Assembly (NCBI GenBank): GCA_003034855.1
Contig: PZKD01000100.1
Location: forward strand, 124,001 to 188,000
Length of the DNA stretch: 64,000 nucleotides
Direction of reading: 5' to 3'
DNA from: an archaeon SCG-AAA382B04
GTDB lineage: Archaea > Halobacteriota > Methanonatronarchaeia > Methanonatronarchaeales > Methanonatronarchaeaceae
In this document: positions 1 through 6,649 of the stretch, in pieces
Position numbering within the stretch: the first letter of the stretch is position 1
Layout of the letters: each line of letters starts with the position of its first letter
Made by a program: the position numbers and the translations under genes
The notes under the pieces: generated by a model
Databases searched by the model: none
Seen by the model: the letters and a program-made list of their open reading frames with translations, nothing else
What the model was told of the DNA's origin: nothing

Positions 1-195
1 GAAAAAATAAAAGAAACAAAAAGTGAGGAGACACCTGTAGCATCATTTGAAAAAGTCTACTCTGAAGAAGAGAGAGTGGTTCATGGCAGATTAAAAAACA
101 TAAAAGAAATTGCAAAAGAAGAAAACCTAGAGCCTCCAGCAGTAACTGTTGTAGGTAATGTTGTTTCTTTAGGTGAATTCTGGGAAGAAAAGTAA
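1..195 (+). CDS. cobA: Uroporphyrinogen-III C-methyltransferase (SUMT), C-terminal fragment
   Basis: Reading frame 1 is open from the window edge to a TAA at 193-195 and gives the last 64 residues of a protein. The tail [17 protein letters not shown] matches the end of the SUMT (CobA/CysG-A) family, where PPA(I/V)-hh-GEVV closes the second methyltransferase lobe. SUMT methylates uroporphyrinogen III at C2 and C7 to precorrin-2, feeding cobalamin, siroheme or F430. The start lies outside the window. Identification rests on the C-terminal motif only. Confidence 0.72.
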   Translation, partial: EKIKETKSEETPVASFEKVYSEEERVVHGRLKNIKEIAKEENLEPPAVTVVGNVVSLGEFWEEK

Positions 196-230
196 AGGCC
201 TAGTATATCATTAAAGTATTTTTTTAAATT

Positions 231-305
231 GCTCCGATAGTGTAGTCCGGCCAATCATCTCGGCTTCTCGAGCCGAAGACCGGGGTTCAAATCCCCGTCG
301 GAGCA
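231..305 (+). tRNA. tRNA-Glu (anticodon CTC)
   Basis: A complete cloverleaf can be folded. The 7-bp acceptor stem GCTCCGA/TCGGAGC is followed by discriminator A at 305. The anticodon arm TCGGC-TTCTCGA-GCCGA gives anticodon CTC. The T arm is CGGGG-TTCAAAT-CCCCG. The 3' CCA is not encoded. The sequence agrees with archaeal tRNA-Glu in general layout. Its 3' half is echoed twice downstream (1152-1190 and 6317-6355), as expected if this tRNA is an integration target. Confidence 0.95.
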
Positions 306-490
306 TCTAAACAAATTCCTCCACAAAACAAAGAACAAACCAAAAAACAATTTAACCACCATTTTTATCTGTAAAACACAAAAAAACCAAAAAACAAACA
401 AAATCCAACCAAGATTCAAACCAATATTTGGAAAACCGTTTCAACCTAAAAAGAACATAATTTCAAGAAACCTGATAAAAAAGACACATC

Positions 491-745
491 TTAGCGATAT
501 CCTCTTCCTCTTCTAAAAGCATTTTCAACCCAAACAACTCCTTCCTCAACCAAGTATTCAAATCTATGCGGCCTAATTCTCAACCTATACATCTCGTTCT
601 CCTTACTCTTAAGCTTCTTTATATCCGCACCACTCCTAGACTTATAAGGGTTTTCCTTAAGATTTTCCAATTTCTCCTTGATCCTTTCCTTCTCTCCTAC
701 TTCCTCAATATAATCGACAACTCTTGGATGAATTCTTACCTCCAT
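491..745 (-). CDS. RelE/ParE-superfamily toxin
   Basis: An 84-residue basic protein with the RelE-fold layout: a short first strand (VRIHPRVV), two helices rich in Lys/Glu, the central NPYKSRSGADIKKLK segment, then strands YRLRIRPHRFEYLV and VVWVENAFRRGRGY ending in Arg/Tyr residues typical of mRNA-interferase C-termini. It is encoded immediately 3' of a small antitoxin-like gene. The antitoxin's TAG abuts this ATG with no gap and in the same frame. The probable role is ribosome-dependent mRNA cleavage or gyrase inhibition; the exact target cannot be read from sequence. It lies within the tRNA-Glu-bounded accessory region. Confidence 0.8.
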   Translation of the reverse strand: MEVRIHPRVVDYIEEVGEKERIKEKLENLKENPYKSRSGADIKKLKSKENEMYRLRIRPHRFEYLVEEGVVWVENAFRRGRGYR

Positions 746-940
746 CTATACCTCATCCAGCGGAATGTACTCTTCCTTTTCCTCCTGCAATCTCTCCCAT
801 TTTGCATCAATCAACTCCTCAACCTCTAGCTCCCTAAGATAATTCATCATCCTATTTAAGATCTCATCGTAAGTCTCACCCTTCTTACCAAACTTTTTAA
901 GTCTCTCACGAGTTTCCTCATCAAGTTGAACAGTAGTCAT
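746..940 (-). CDS. Antitoxin of the RelE-type pair (DUF7557-like)
   Basis: A 64-residue acidic protein starting MTTVQLDEETRERLKKFGKK. The TTVQLDEETRERL opening followed by GETYDEILNRM is the archaeal small-antitoxin pattern usually found next to RelE toxins. The start at 940 is chosen over a longer frame because AGGTGG lies just upstream and the longer N-terminus is hydrophobic and unlike the family. The stop codon is TAG and is directly followed, in frame, by the toxin ATG. It should neutralise the toxin and autoregulate the pair. Confidence 0.78.
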   Translation of the reverse strand: MTTVQLDEETRERLKKFGKKGETYDEILNRMMNYLRELEVEELIDAKWERLQEEKEEYIPLDEV

Positions 941-1151
941 ACATAACCACCTATAACAACACATAATAGTTAATAGCAAATACATTTAATGTTAAATTTA
1001 ACCCAACAATAATCAGTTAATAGAAAAAAGAAGATTTATTATTCTCATTGAGAAAAAGCGATTAAATAGATAAAAAAAAAACTTAAAAAAATTAAAATTA
1101 TTCAAAAAAAATTCTTAAAATACTCTAATAATTACACAAATAAGAGATTTG

Positions 1152-1190
1152 ATTTACGGTCAAATCTCGAACCCAAATCCCATCGGAGCA
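1152..1190 (+). repeat. Degenerate tRNA-Glu 3'-end copy (att-like)
   Basis: The segment ends in ATCGGAGCA, like the acceptor end of the tRNA at 231-305, and contains CCAAATCCC in place of TTCAAATCCCC of the T arm. It is also alignable, over about 39 bases starting ATTTACGG, with the copy at 6317-6355, and the two copies resemble each other more than either resembles the tRNA. This is what repeated integrase-mediated insertion at a tRNA would leave. No integrase gene is visible nearby. Confidence 0.6.
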
Positions 1191-1374
1191 TTATCGTTGG
1201 CCTTCAATACGTTCATCAGATGTTTTTATTTGTCTAGAGTAGGTTAAGTAATGTTTCTAATCTTTTTGTTAGTAATTAACTCTTATGATTTTTTATTTTT
1301 TTATTTTTGCTCTGACGGGTGACTTGGGTTTTGGGTTTGCCTGTAAGAGTGAAGAAAAGGTGAGTCGATTAATT

Positions 1375-1390
1375 GAATGAGGCCTCATTC
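1375..1390. promoter_or_regulatory. Perfect 16-bp palindrome
   Basis: GAATGAGGCCTCATTC is a perfect inverted repeat lying about 50 bases beyond the stop of the small minus-strand ORF at 1438-1560. It could be a protein-binding site or a hairpin at the transcript end. No T-run follows on either strand, so a simple terminator is not well supported. Confidence 0.35.
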
Positions 1391-1437
1391 CCTGTAAAAG
1401 ACAGTTTTCTCGGTAAAAAAATGGATTATAAAGACCA

Positions 1438-1560
1438 TTACTTTTTATTGAGATCCCGTCTATGTCTGCCAGTTATTAGTTTATATTGCTCAAAGCCTTT
1501 TTTATGGAAAAAATTTCCACATTCAGGACATCTTTTCATATCTAATTCTTTATCCCTCAT
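1438..1560 (-). CDS. 40-residue Cys-motif (zinc-ribbon-like) protein
   Basis: A short minus-strand frame begins with ATG at 1558-1560 and ends with TAA at 1438-1440. It encodes 40 residues containing KRCPECGNFFHKKGFEQY followed by GRHRRD. One CPxCG knuckle plus two His residues suggests a small metal-binding or nucleic-acid-binding protein, but a second Cys pair is absent, so this may be a fragment of a larger zinc-finger protein. A second ATG at residue 8 is an alternative start. No strong ribosome-binding site is seen. It sits between an att-like repeat and other debris. Confidence 0.45.
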   Translation of the reverse strand: MRDKELDMKRCPECGNFFHKKGFEQYKLITGRHRRDLNKK

Positions 1561-1731
1561 AAATAATAATTTTCTCTTAGAGAAGAAAAAATGTAAGATA
1601 TTCAAGAGTGCCTATCTCCCCACCTTGAAAGGAGGGTTTGTGGCTCAGTAAGCATTAGCATCATTTTTCGGGCTTGGATCCAAAAGATTGAGGGAGAAAA
1701 CTAAACAACTATCTCTTGGGAATTGGTTTCT

Positions 1732-1824
1732 ATGTTTGATCCATTAGAAAAGACCGAAGAGACAAGGAAAGAGATATGTAGGGGCTTGAAAAAGAAATAT
1801 TTTAGGATTGTTAACTGGGACTGA
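1732..1824 (+). pseudogene. N-terminal remnant resembling an archaeal radical SAM protein
   Basis: A 30-residue frame reads FDPLEKTEETRKEICRGL and continues KKKYFRIVNWD before TGA. The pattern DP-x-EKTEE-x-RKE-x-CRG-x-KKKYFR resembles the extreme N-terminus of some archaeal radical SAM proteins, where the Cx3Cx2C loop would follow. Here no Cys cluster follows in any frame and stops come quickly. I read it as a truncated gene end left in the island. The family assignment is from memory of the motif and is tentative. Confidence 0.28.
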
Positions 1825-1978
1825 GTTAGATTAAGTTGAGGAAAACTAACGAAGACGTCATAAGTGTATATCCCAACTTCACCAAACCCTACTTCTGGAA
1901 TGATGATTTTTGTTTCTAAAGACAATTTGATAAAAGATGAACATGAGTGTGAATCAAGCTCTAAGATTAATTATTTCC

Positions 1979-1995
1979 GGAGGAGTTACTCCTCC
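1979..1995. other. Short GC-rich hairpin
   Basis: GGAGGAGTTACTCCTCC forms a 7-bp stem with a three-base loop in otherwise AT-rich DNA, 28 bases beyond the 3' end of the minus-strand membrane protein gene that stops at 2023. It may be part of that transcript's terminator. About 150 bases upstream on the plus strand I see only gene debris. Confidence 0.35.
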
Positions 1996-2022
1996 AAAGA
2001 ATGAGGTTTTGGAAAACGAAGA

Positions 2023-2265
2023 CTAAACCTCATTTATCTTTGATCCAGTGTATTGGCCTAAGAAAAAGATCAAGAAAAAAACTGGTAGCCAAATTAGAGG
2101 GGTATCTGAATAAATTCTAAGATAAGCCACTATTGGAACAGGTAGATGTATTGCTAGGAACCATTTTAGACCAAATCTTTTATATTTATATCTGAAATAA
2201 CCGAAAGGTAAATTGATTAAAAACGTAATTAATAACGCAATAATCAAAGTTTTATTTATCACCAT
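2023..2265 (-). CDS. Conserved small membrane protein, unknown function
   Basis: An 80-residue protein with three hydrophobic segments (about residues 7-22, 35-50 and 56-72). The signature features are NLPFGYFRYKYKRFGLKWFL, then LAIHLPVPIVAYLR, then FFLGQYTGSKI. This architecture (FGYFR, KWF, HLPVP, GQ-x2-G) recurs in small uncharacterised archaeal and bacterial membrane proteins, so I consider it a real gene. An AGGGA lies six bases before the ATG. The stop codon is TAG. No functional inference is justified. Confidence 0.7.
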   Translation of the reverse strand: MVINKTLIIALLITFLINLPFGYFRYKYKRFGLKWFLAIHLPVPIVAYLRIYSDTPLIWLPVFFLIFFLGQYTGSKINEV

Positions 2266-2314
2266 CTTTTTATCCCTTTTTAGTAGAAGATGGAAAATAA
2301 AAAATAAAGAACAA

Positions 2315-2617
2315 TCATATGTTGAACCCTAATCGCCTAGCGCCTTCTTGGTAACTGATTGTTTCTTTCATTTCTTTGAGTACTTTGTCAACTGGCTCTC
2401 CTTCTCTAGCATCTCTTATGTCTTCGATTAATTTAAAAACAGTTTCTTGGTTTCCGTATCTACAAAATTCTTGTTTAGTGTATTTGTCGCTGTGTTGTTC
2501 TTTGGCTTCTGCCATTGGTGTTAGGTGATTGTTTCTTTTTTTACAATCAACAACGATTTCGTCTTGGAACCTGTCTTCGATATATTCCTCAATTTCTTTT
2601 TCTTCCACTTGCTTCAC
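2315..2617 (-). CDS. Hypothetical charged protein
   Basis: A 100-residue Glu/Lys-rich protein opening KQVEEKEIEEYIEDRF and ending ISYQEGARRLGFNI, with two isolated Cys and no membrane segment. The start is GTG at 2617. I do not recognise a family. It follows, on the same strand, the N-terminally truncated frame at 2659-2904, so the pair may be what is left of a small operon in the island. Confidence 0.45.
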   Translation of the reverse strand: MKQVEEKEIEEYIEDRFQDEIVVDCKKRNNHLTPMAEAKEQHSDKYTKQEFCRYGNQETVFKLIEDIRDAREGEPVDKVLKEMKETISYQEGARRLGFNI

Positions 2618-2658
2618 CTAAAAATTAAATTAATAGATAGTGGTCGGGTTAAGTTGTG

Positions 2659-2904
2659 TTACGTGTATCCTTCTACTTTTAGGGCATCGTGGATAATTTG
2701 TTTTATTTCTCTGTTAGCCATATTCTGTGCTGTTCTCCAATTCTTTGAATTACTTGGATTTTGTAGTAAAGTAGCTCTTACTACATCACTTGGCTCTAGG
2801 TCACGCATATTGAGTTTAGCTACTCCAACACTGATTCGTATAATGCTTTCTTTGTGTCTTATTTCTGTTTCTCCTTCATCAACTGCTTCTTTACCTAACC
2901 CAAA
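2659..2904 (-). pseudogene. Truncated hypothetical gene
   Basis: A minus-strand frame free of stops from 2904 to a TAA at 2659-2661 has protein-like composition (IIRISVGVAKLNMRDLEPSD, then RTAQNMANREIKQIIHDAL) but no plausible start codon at its 5' end, which begins right after a TGA. The first ATG (2806-2808) would give only 49 residues. The likeliest reading is a gene whose N-terminus was lost. It is followed by the hypothetical gene at 2315-2617. Family unknown. Confidence 0.42.
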
Positions 2905-2954
2905 TCACAATTACTCAATTTTGGGCAACTAAAACCAACCTCATAGTTCAATAA

Positions 2955-2976
2955 ATTAATTAATTAATTAATTAAT
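2955..2976. repeat. TTAA tetranucleotide run
   Basis: Five to six tandem TTAA units lie between the truncated frame at 2659-2904 and the transposon-end module at 3086. Nothing else is visible here. Confidence 0.6.
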
Positions 2977-3085
2977 AGCATTAGTTTTTTGCCCAAAAAG
3001 AAAAACGATATTTTGTCTATCAAACATAGCAATCCTTTATAATCTCATATGATCGAGCTCAATTACACCTACCGTAGTGGAATCA

Positions 3086-3127
3086 GTCAACTATCCCTCC
3101 CTAATCAAAGATTAGGAAGAAGGCTTC
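3086..3127 (-). mobile_element. IS200/IS605 right-end-like hairpin module
   Basis: On the minus strand the segment starts GAAGCC, folds as CCTAATC-TTTG-GATTAGG, and finishes GGATAGTTGAC. This is the usual form of IS200/IS605 (TnpB-type) right ends: AAGCC, a pyrimidine-rich arm, a hairpin, a purine-rich arm and a terminal G(T)TGAC/TCAC-like tetra- or pentanucleotide. No transposase gene accompanies it. It lies 12 bases beyond the stop codon of the P-type ATPase and on the same strand. Confidence 0.6.
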
Positions 3128-3139
3128 CTGGCACAGAAG

Positions 3140-5257
3140 TTAAAGTTCAGGTTTTATTTTTGAGAGCCTCATTGCATTTCCGGTGACGCCTAGAGTCATT
3201 CCTGCATCCCCTGCAAGAACTGCTAATGTGATTGTAACGTAGCCGAGTGGGACACCTATCGCGAGAGCAGCTTTTATGCCAAGACTTGCGAAGATGTTTT
3301 CTCTAATGACAGTTTTAGCTCTAGCTGAAAGGTTCTGTAGATAGGGGAGCTTAGATATGTCGTCTTGCATAAGTGCTATATCTGCAGTTTCTAGAGCTGT
3401 ATCTGTTCCGGCTGCACCCATTGCGATACCGATGTCAGCCGCTGCCAAAGCAGGGGCATCATTTATTCCGTCTCCTATCATCGCTGTGTTTCCATATTCT
3501 TTTGATAACTGGCGAATTGCTTCCACTTTTTCCTCAGGCATGAGCTCTGCACGGTAATCGTCGATTCCTATCCTTCCCGCAATTGCCTTTGCTGTATTTT
3601 CGTTATCGCCGGTGAGCATAACTGTCTTTATTCCAAAAGAGTTTAGCTTTTCCACAACCTTACCGGCCTCTGGCCTTACTTCATCTGCGACTGCAATAAT
3701 TCCTACAAGCTCGTTCTTTCTTGTGACCAAAATTGCTGTTTTTCCCTCATTCTGGAGGCGTGGAATAGTTTCTTCAACAAGGTTCAAGCAATTTTCCCTA
3801 CTACACATTCGTGTTGCTTCCTGCTTCACTCTCCTCATATTGCTGGAATGATGCACATGTTCAAGGTCAAAACCAAGTTCTTCAATGAGAGAAGGTTTTC
3901 CGGCGTAGTGCTCTTCCCCCTCCAAGTTAGCCTTCACTCCCTTGCCCTTGATTTCCCTGAACTCCTCAATACTATGATCATGACTAATATCATGGTTTTC
4001 TTTCACATGGTTTACAATCGCATCAGCTATCGGATGTTCACTTCTCTCCTCAACACCGCAGGCGCTGCGAATAACATCCTTCTGGCTTTGACCATTTAGA
4101 GGGATAATATCAGTCACGGTGAGATCTCCCTTAGTCAGAGTTCCTGTTTTGTCAAAGGCCATCACCTTGACTTCCCCAAGGGCCTCTAGAGTTGTTCCAC
4201 TCTCTATCAGCACTCCATTCTTCGCTGCACTGGTGATTCCAGAGACCACGCTTACTGGAGTACTGATGACAAATGCACATGGACATGCAAGCACAAGCAT
4301 AGTGATGGCTCGAACAAACCAGATAGCCCATGGCTCTCCCAAAAGGAGAGGGGGTAAAGCTCCGATAACAATCGCTATGATTACTACTCCAGGAGTATAG
4401 TATGAGGAAAATTTTTCGACAAACTTTTCATGCTTGGTTTTTTTTCTTTTAGCATCTTCAACTACATCTATAATTTTAGATATTGTGCTTTCGGAGGATT
4501 TGGTAGTGGTTTTCACCTCAAGATAACCCTGTTCGTTGATTGTTCCTGCGTAAACCTCGTCCCCTTCTGACTTATCAACCGGGATACTTTCCCCAGTTAT
4601 CGGGGCCTCGTTTATTGAGCTATTTCCTTCTATGACCTCTCCATCCACTGGAACACCCTCACCAGGTCTAATCACCACGGTGTCACCGACCTCCACTTCG
4701 CTTACAGGCACCTCTTCTTCTTCTCTTTCTCGCTTCACTACTGCTGTATCAGGTGAGAGATCCATAAGTTCCTGGAGCGATCCCTTCACCCTCTCGATGG
4801 AGTAACCCTCCAACAATTCAGCGAGGTTAAAGAGAAAAGCTAGGGTTGCTCCTTCTAGGGATATATGTTTCCCTCCAAAGACCGTGGCTATGATTGAGCC
4901 TATTATGGCAGAAGACATCAATAAGCTAATGTTGAGGTTTCTGTCCTTTATTGCTTTATAGCCATTTAGAAGTATCTTGTTTCCGCCTATTGCGATGCTA
5001 ATGAGGAAAAATATATCAGAAATGTAGAAAGTGTTTCCTAAACCTGTTCCTAGCACTAAATTAAGGTCGTGAAAGAAGTGAAGAATCAGGCCGAAGCCAA
5101 GTACAGCTCCTCCAATCCAATTCTTTATGGCTCTAGAGCTCTTCCAGACGCTTTTAACCTCTGAGTCATGACCATTTCCCACTGCTTCATCCTTTATATC
5201 TCCTCCTTTACCTGTACAACAGGCGTTAGATTTCTGATTCCCCTCACTCTCTGGCAT
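3140..5257 (-). CDS. zntA: Zn2+/Cd2+/Pb2+-translocating P1B-type ATPase
   Basis: A 705-residue heavy-metal efflux pump of the inner membrane. Visible motifs are TGES (actuator), CPC in membrane helix 6 (about residues 325-327, the P1B-2 Zn/Cd/Pb signature), DKTGTLTKG with the phosphorylated Asp near 368, SEHP (nucleotide-binding HP motif) and GDGINDAPAL near 593. There is no N-terminal ferredoxin-like metal domain; only a short tail with a CC pair (NACCTGKGG). The nucleotide-binding domain has an extra His/Cys-rich stretch (LEHVHHSSN, then RMCSRENCL). The start at 5257 is chosen because GAGGG lies eight bases upstream and a longer frame would run far into arsR. It overlaps the arsR end by 14 bases, so the two are co-transcribed and probably metal-induced. 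Confidence 0.93.
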   Translation of the reverse strand: MPESEGNQKSNACCTGKGGDIKDEAVGNGHDSEVKSVWKSSRAIKNWIGGAVLGFGLILHFFHDLNLVLGTGLGNTFYISDIFFLISIAIGGNKILLNGYKAIKDRNLNISLLMSSAIIGSIIATVFGGKHISLEGATLAFLFNLAELLEGYSIERVKGSLQELMDLSPDTAVVKREREEEEVPVSEVEVGDTVVIRPGEGVPVDGEVIEGNSSINEAPITGESIPVDKSEGDEVYAGTINEQGYLEVKTTTKSSESTISKIIDVVEDAKRKKTKHEKFVEKFSSYYTPGVVIIAIVIGALPPLLLGEPWAIWFVRAITMLVLACPCAFVISTPVSVVSGITSAAKNGVLIESGTTLEALGEVKVMAFDKTGTLTKGDLTVTDIIPLNGQSQKDVIRSACGVEERSEHPIADAIVNHVKENHDISHDHSIEEFREIKGKGVKANLEGEEHYAGKPSLIEELGFDLEHVHHSSNMRRVKQEATRMCSRENCLNLVEETIPRLQNEGKTAILVTRKNELVGIIAVADEVRPEAGKVVEKLNSFGIKTVMLTGDNENTAKAIAGRIGIDDYRAELMPEEKVEAIRQLSKEYGNTAMIGDGINDAPALAAADIGIAMGAAGTDTALETADIALMQDDISKLPYLQNLSARAKTVIRENIFASLGIKAALAIGVPLGYVTITLAVLAGDAGMTLGVTGNAMRLSKIKPEL

Positions 5258-5534
5258 GATCCATTCCCTCATGGAGAATTTTTGAAACATAGTTATCCTT
5301 GATCTCATAATATTTGTGTCGACCCTTTTTTTTATACTCGACAAGTTCCTTGTCTCTCAATCTCCTCAGGTGATGAGACACATTTGATAGCTCTTGATCG
5401 ATCTCCTCAGCCACTTCATGTACACACTTCTCTCCTTGAATAAGAGAAAAAAGTATTTCAATCCGGGTTCTGTCACCAAGAATCTTGAATGTTTCTTCCA
5501 TCTCTTTCAAATCCTCTATATTAGATGATTTCAT
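5244..5534 (-). CDS. arsR: ArsR/SmtB-family metal-sensing repressor
   Basis: A 96-residue winged-helix repressor: KILGDRTRIEILFSL opening, then recognition helix region ELSNVSHHLRRLRDKELVEY and wing KKKGRHKYYEI. Candidate metal ligands are GEKCVHEVAE (Cys/His at the alpha-3 position) and the C-terminal helix DNYVSKILHEGMDHARE. Its Asp, His and Glu match three of the four alpha-5 zinc ligands of SmtB, with Tyr in place of the fourth. It is first in an operon with the Zn/Cd ATPase. A perfect palindrome sits seven bases before its ATG, so autorepression relieved by Zn or Cd is the likely mechanism. Confidence 0.88.
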   Translation of the reverse strand: MKSSNIEDLKEMEETFKILGDRTRIEILFSLIQGEKCVHEVAEEIDQELSNVSHHLRRLRDKELVEYKKKGRHKYYEIKDNYVSKILHEGMDHARE

Positions 5535-5540
5535 GTTTAA

Positions 5541-5556
5541 TTGAATAAGTATTCAA
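5541..5556. promoter_or_regulatory. Probable ArsR operator
   Basis: TTGAATAAGTATTCAA is a perfect inverted repeat (7-2-7) immediately upstream of the arsR start. ArsR/SmtB operators are typically palindromes of the form TGAA-n6-TTCA, which this fits. Its position suggests that binding blocks transcription initiation of the arsR-ATPase operon. Confidence 0.7.
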
Positions 5557-5677
5557 ATTTTTAATTATTAAAGTTTTCCAAAAATCTGAGAAATAATAGA
5601 GATTTTATGTAATAAAAGGGTGAAACTTCCCTTCCAAAAAGAAGTGAAAACAAGCTTGACTAAGTAAGTTAGAGCTG

Positions 5678-5730
5678 GTGACTTCCTCCCCTACCAAAAT
5701 CAAAGATCTTGGAAGAGGTCTTCTCAACCA
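5678..5730 (-). mobile_element. IS200/IS605 right-end-like hairpin module
   Basis: Minus-strand reading: GAGAAGACCTCTTCC, a hairpin AAGATCTTTGATTTT, then GGTAGGGGAGGAAGTCAC. Nearly the same core appears at 20482-20534 on the opposite strand, including the flank TTATCTTAATGGTTGAGAAG. No transposase is nearby. It lies upstream of the arsR operon and about 45 bases beyond the end of the toxin gene at 5777, on that gene's strand. Confidence 0.58.
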
Positions 5731-5776
5731 TTAAAGATAAATTAATAATCTAATTTTAGCTAAAAATTTTTTAATC

Positions 5777-6043
5777 TTAAATTAATTTTGAAAAGTCATC
5801 ATATACATCATTTCTATGTCCAATAAATAGAACTATTACTTCTTCATCCTCGTTTTTTACCTCATATATTGCCCTATAATCTCCTACCCTCAATCTCCAG
5901 TACTTCAATCTCCTAAGCTTCTTTCCTTTTTTGGGCTTAGTCTTTAATTCATCTAATTTATCTTTTATTCGTTCTCTTGTTCGTTTTTCAAAATCTCTTA
6001 GACTTTCATTAGCTTTTAGGTGCAAAAGAACTCTATATGTCAT
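5777..6043 (-). CDS. relE: RelE-family toxin (mRNA interferase)
   Basis: An 88-residue RelE/StbE-type toxin. The helical N-terminus (LKANESLRDFEKRTRERIKD), the GKKLRRLKYWRLRVGDYRAIYEV core and the IVLFIGHRNDVY strand with its conserved His-Arg-x-Asp-x-Tyr ending are diagnostic of RelE. It should cleave mRNA on the ribosome when unbound by antitoxin. It begins six bases after the stop of the ribbon-helix-helix antitoxin gene, and the two are in the same frame with the antitoxin's TAG between them. Confidence 0.9.
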   Translation of the reverse strand: MTYRVLLHLKANESLRDFEKRTRERIKDKLDELKTKPKKGKKLRRLKYWRLRVGDYRAIYEVKNEDEEVIVLFIGHRNDVYDDFSKLI

Positions 6044-6049
6044 TAGACA

Positions 6050-6262
6050 CTACTCCAAAGGCACTAACTCATTAGAATTTTCTTCAGCTTCTCGGCTTCT
6101 TTTCTTTAGCATTTGATAAAATTCCCTAGTTTTTTCTCTTTCTTCAAATCGTGCTATTATAGTTCTAATTGCATCACTCCTGCTTTGAAACTTACCTTCT
6201 TCTACCCACCTATCAAGTAGCTTCACCATTTCTTCTGAGACCCTAGTTTGAACTTGAGGCAT
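6050..6262 (-). CDS. relB: Ribbon-helix-helix antitoxin
   Basis: A 70-residue protein whose first 40 residues form a ribbon-helix-helix DNA-binding domain (MPQVQTRVSEEMVKLLDRWV, then FQSRSDAIRTIIARF). The charged C-terminal tail presumably wraps the toxin. The start at 6262 is preferred over an upstream extension that would read through the att-like repeat. It ends with TAG, two codons before the toxin ATG. Expected roles are toxin neutralisation and repression of its own promoter. Confidence 0.87.
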   Translation of the reverse strand: MPQVQTRVSEEMVKLLDRWVEEGKFQSRSDAIRTIIARFEEREKTREFYQMLKKRSREAEENSNELVPLE

Positions 6263-6649
6263 AAATATCTTGTAAACACATATATTTACAAAATACTTAA
6301 ATTCTCTTACAACAAAATTTACGGGCAAAACCCGAATCCAAATCCCTGTTGGAGCATAATTATCTAAATAATTCCCTCCACGAAACAAAAGACCAAGTCA
6401 CAAATGGTTTGAACACCACTTTCACCCGCAAAACATCAACTCAGATCTTTTAGAAAAAAACCTTAAATCAACCCCGCTAAAAATAGTTTTCTAACTTACC
6501 TCTCTAGCTATCATTATCTACCATACACCTCTCAACACCAAACCCTGGAACACTTACCCCGTCTCCCTAATATTCCACCTCTCCAAAAATGAGATCTTAG
6601 AAAAACGAACAGGATAAAATTAAAAACTTGTAACGACTAAAAGAAGTGA
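6263..6649. other. Non-coding stretch bounding the accessory region
   Basis: No protein gene is supported here. The first 170 bases contain the tRNA 3'-end copy (6317-6355) and about 70 further bases that still align with the DNA just downstream of tRNA-Glu (TCTAAA, then CCTCCAC-AAACAAA and CACC-CTT/TTT-GCAAAACA). The rest is unremarkable AT-rich sequence before the lipoprotein gene. Confidence 0.5.
6317..6355 (+). repeat. Degenerate tRNA-Glu 3'-end copy (att-like, distal)
   Basis: It ends in TTGGAGCA and contains CCAAATCCC, matching the T arm and acceptor end of tRNA-Glu at 231-305. Similarity continues past the tRNA into the downstream flank, showing that a tRNA-plus-flank segment was duplicated. 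With the copy at 1152-1190 it marks a nested set of boundaries around the toxin-antitoxin and metal-resistance genes. Confidence 0.65.

Larger units (their letters stand above)
986..1437. other. Gene-poor AT-rich stretch with a tRNA 3'-end copy and a palindrome
   Basis: No convincing protein gene is visible on either strand. The stretch holds a degenerate tRNA-Glu 3'-end copy (1152-1190) and a perfect 16-bp palindrome at 1375-1390. The remainder is low-complexity A/T sequence, consistent with an old integration boundary. Confidence 0.5.

Noticed and set aside
1373-1651. Plus-strand ORF opposite the small Cys-motif gene
   Set aside because: It is the antisense of a better minus-strand frame with a recognisable CPECG motif.
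1701-1925. Minus-strand ORF opposite the radical SAM-like fragment
   Set aside because: Composition and hydrophobic pattern are not protein-like, no ribosome-binding site, and the plus strand carries a better family-like signal.
2955-2976. TTAA run as an origin element
   Set aside because: Too short, no ORB-like repeats and no cdc6/orc gene nearby.
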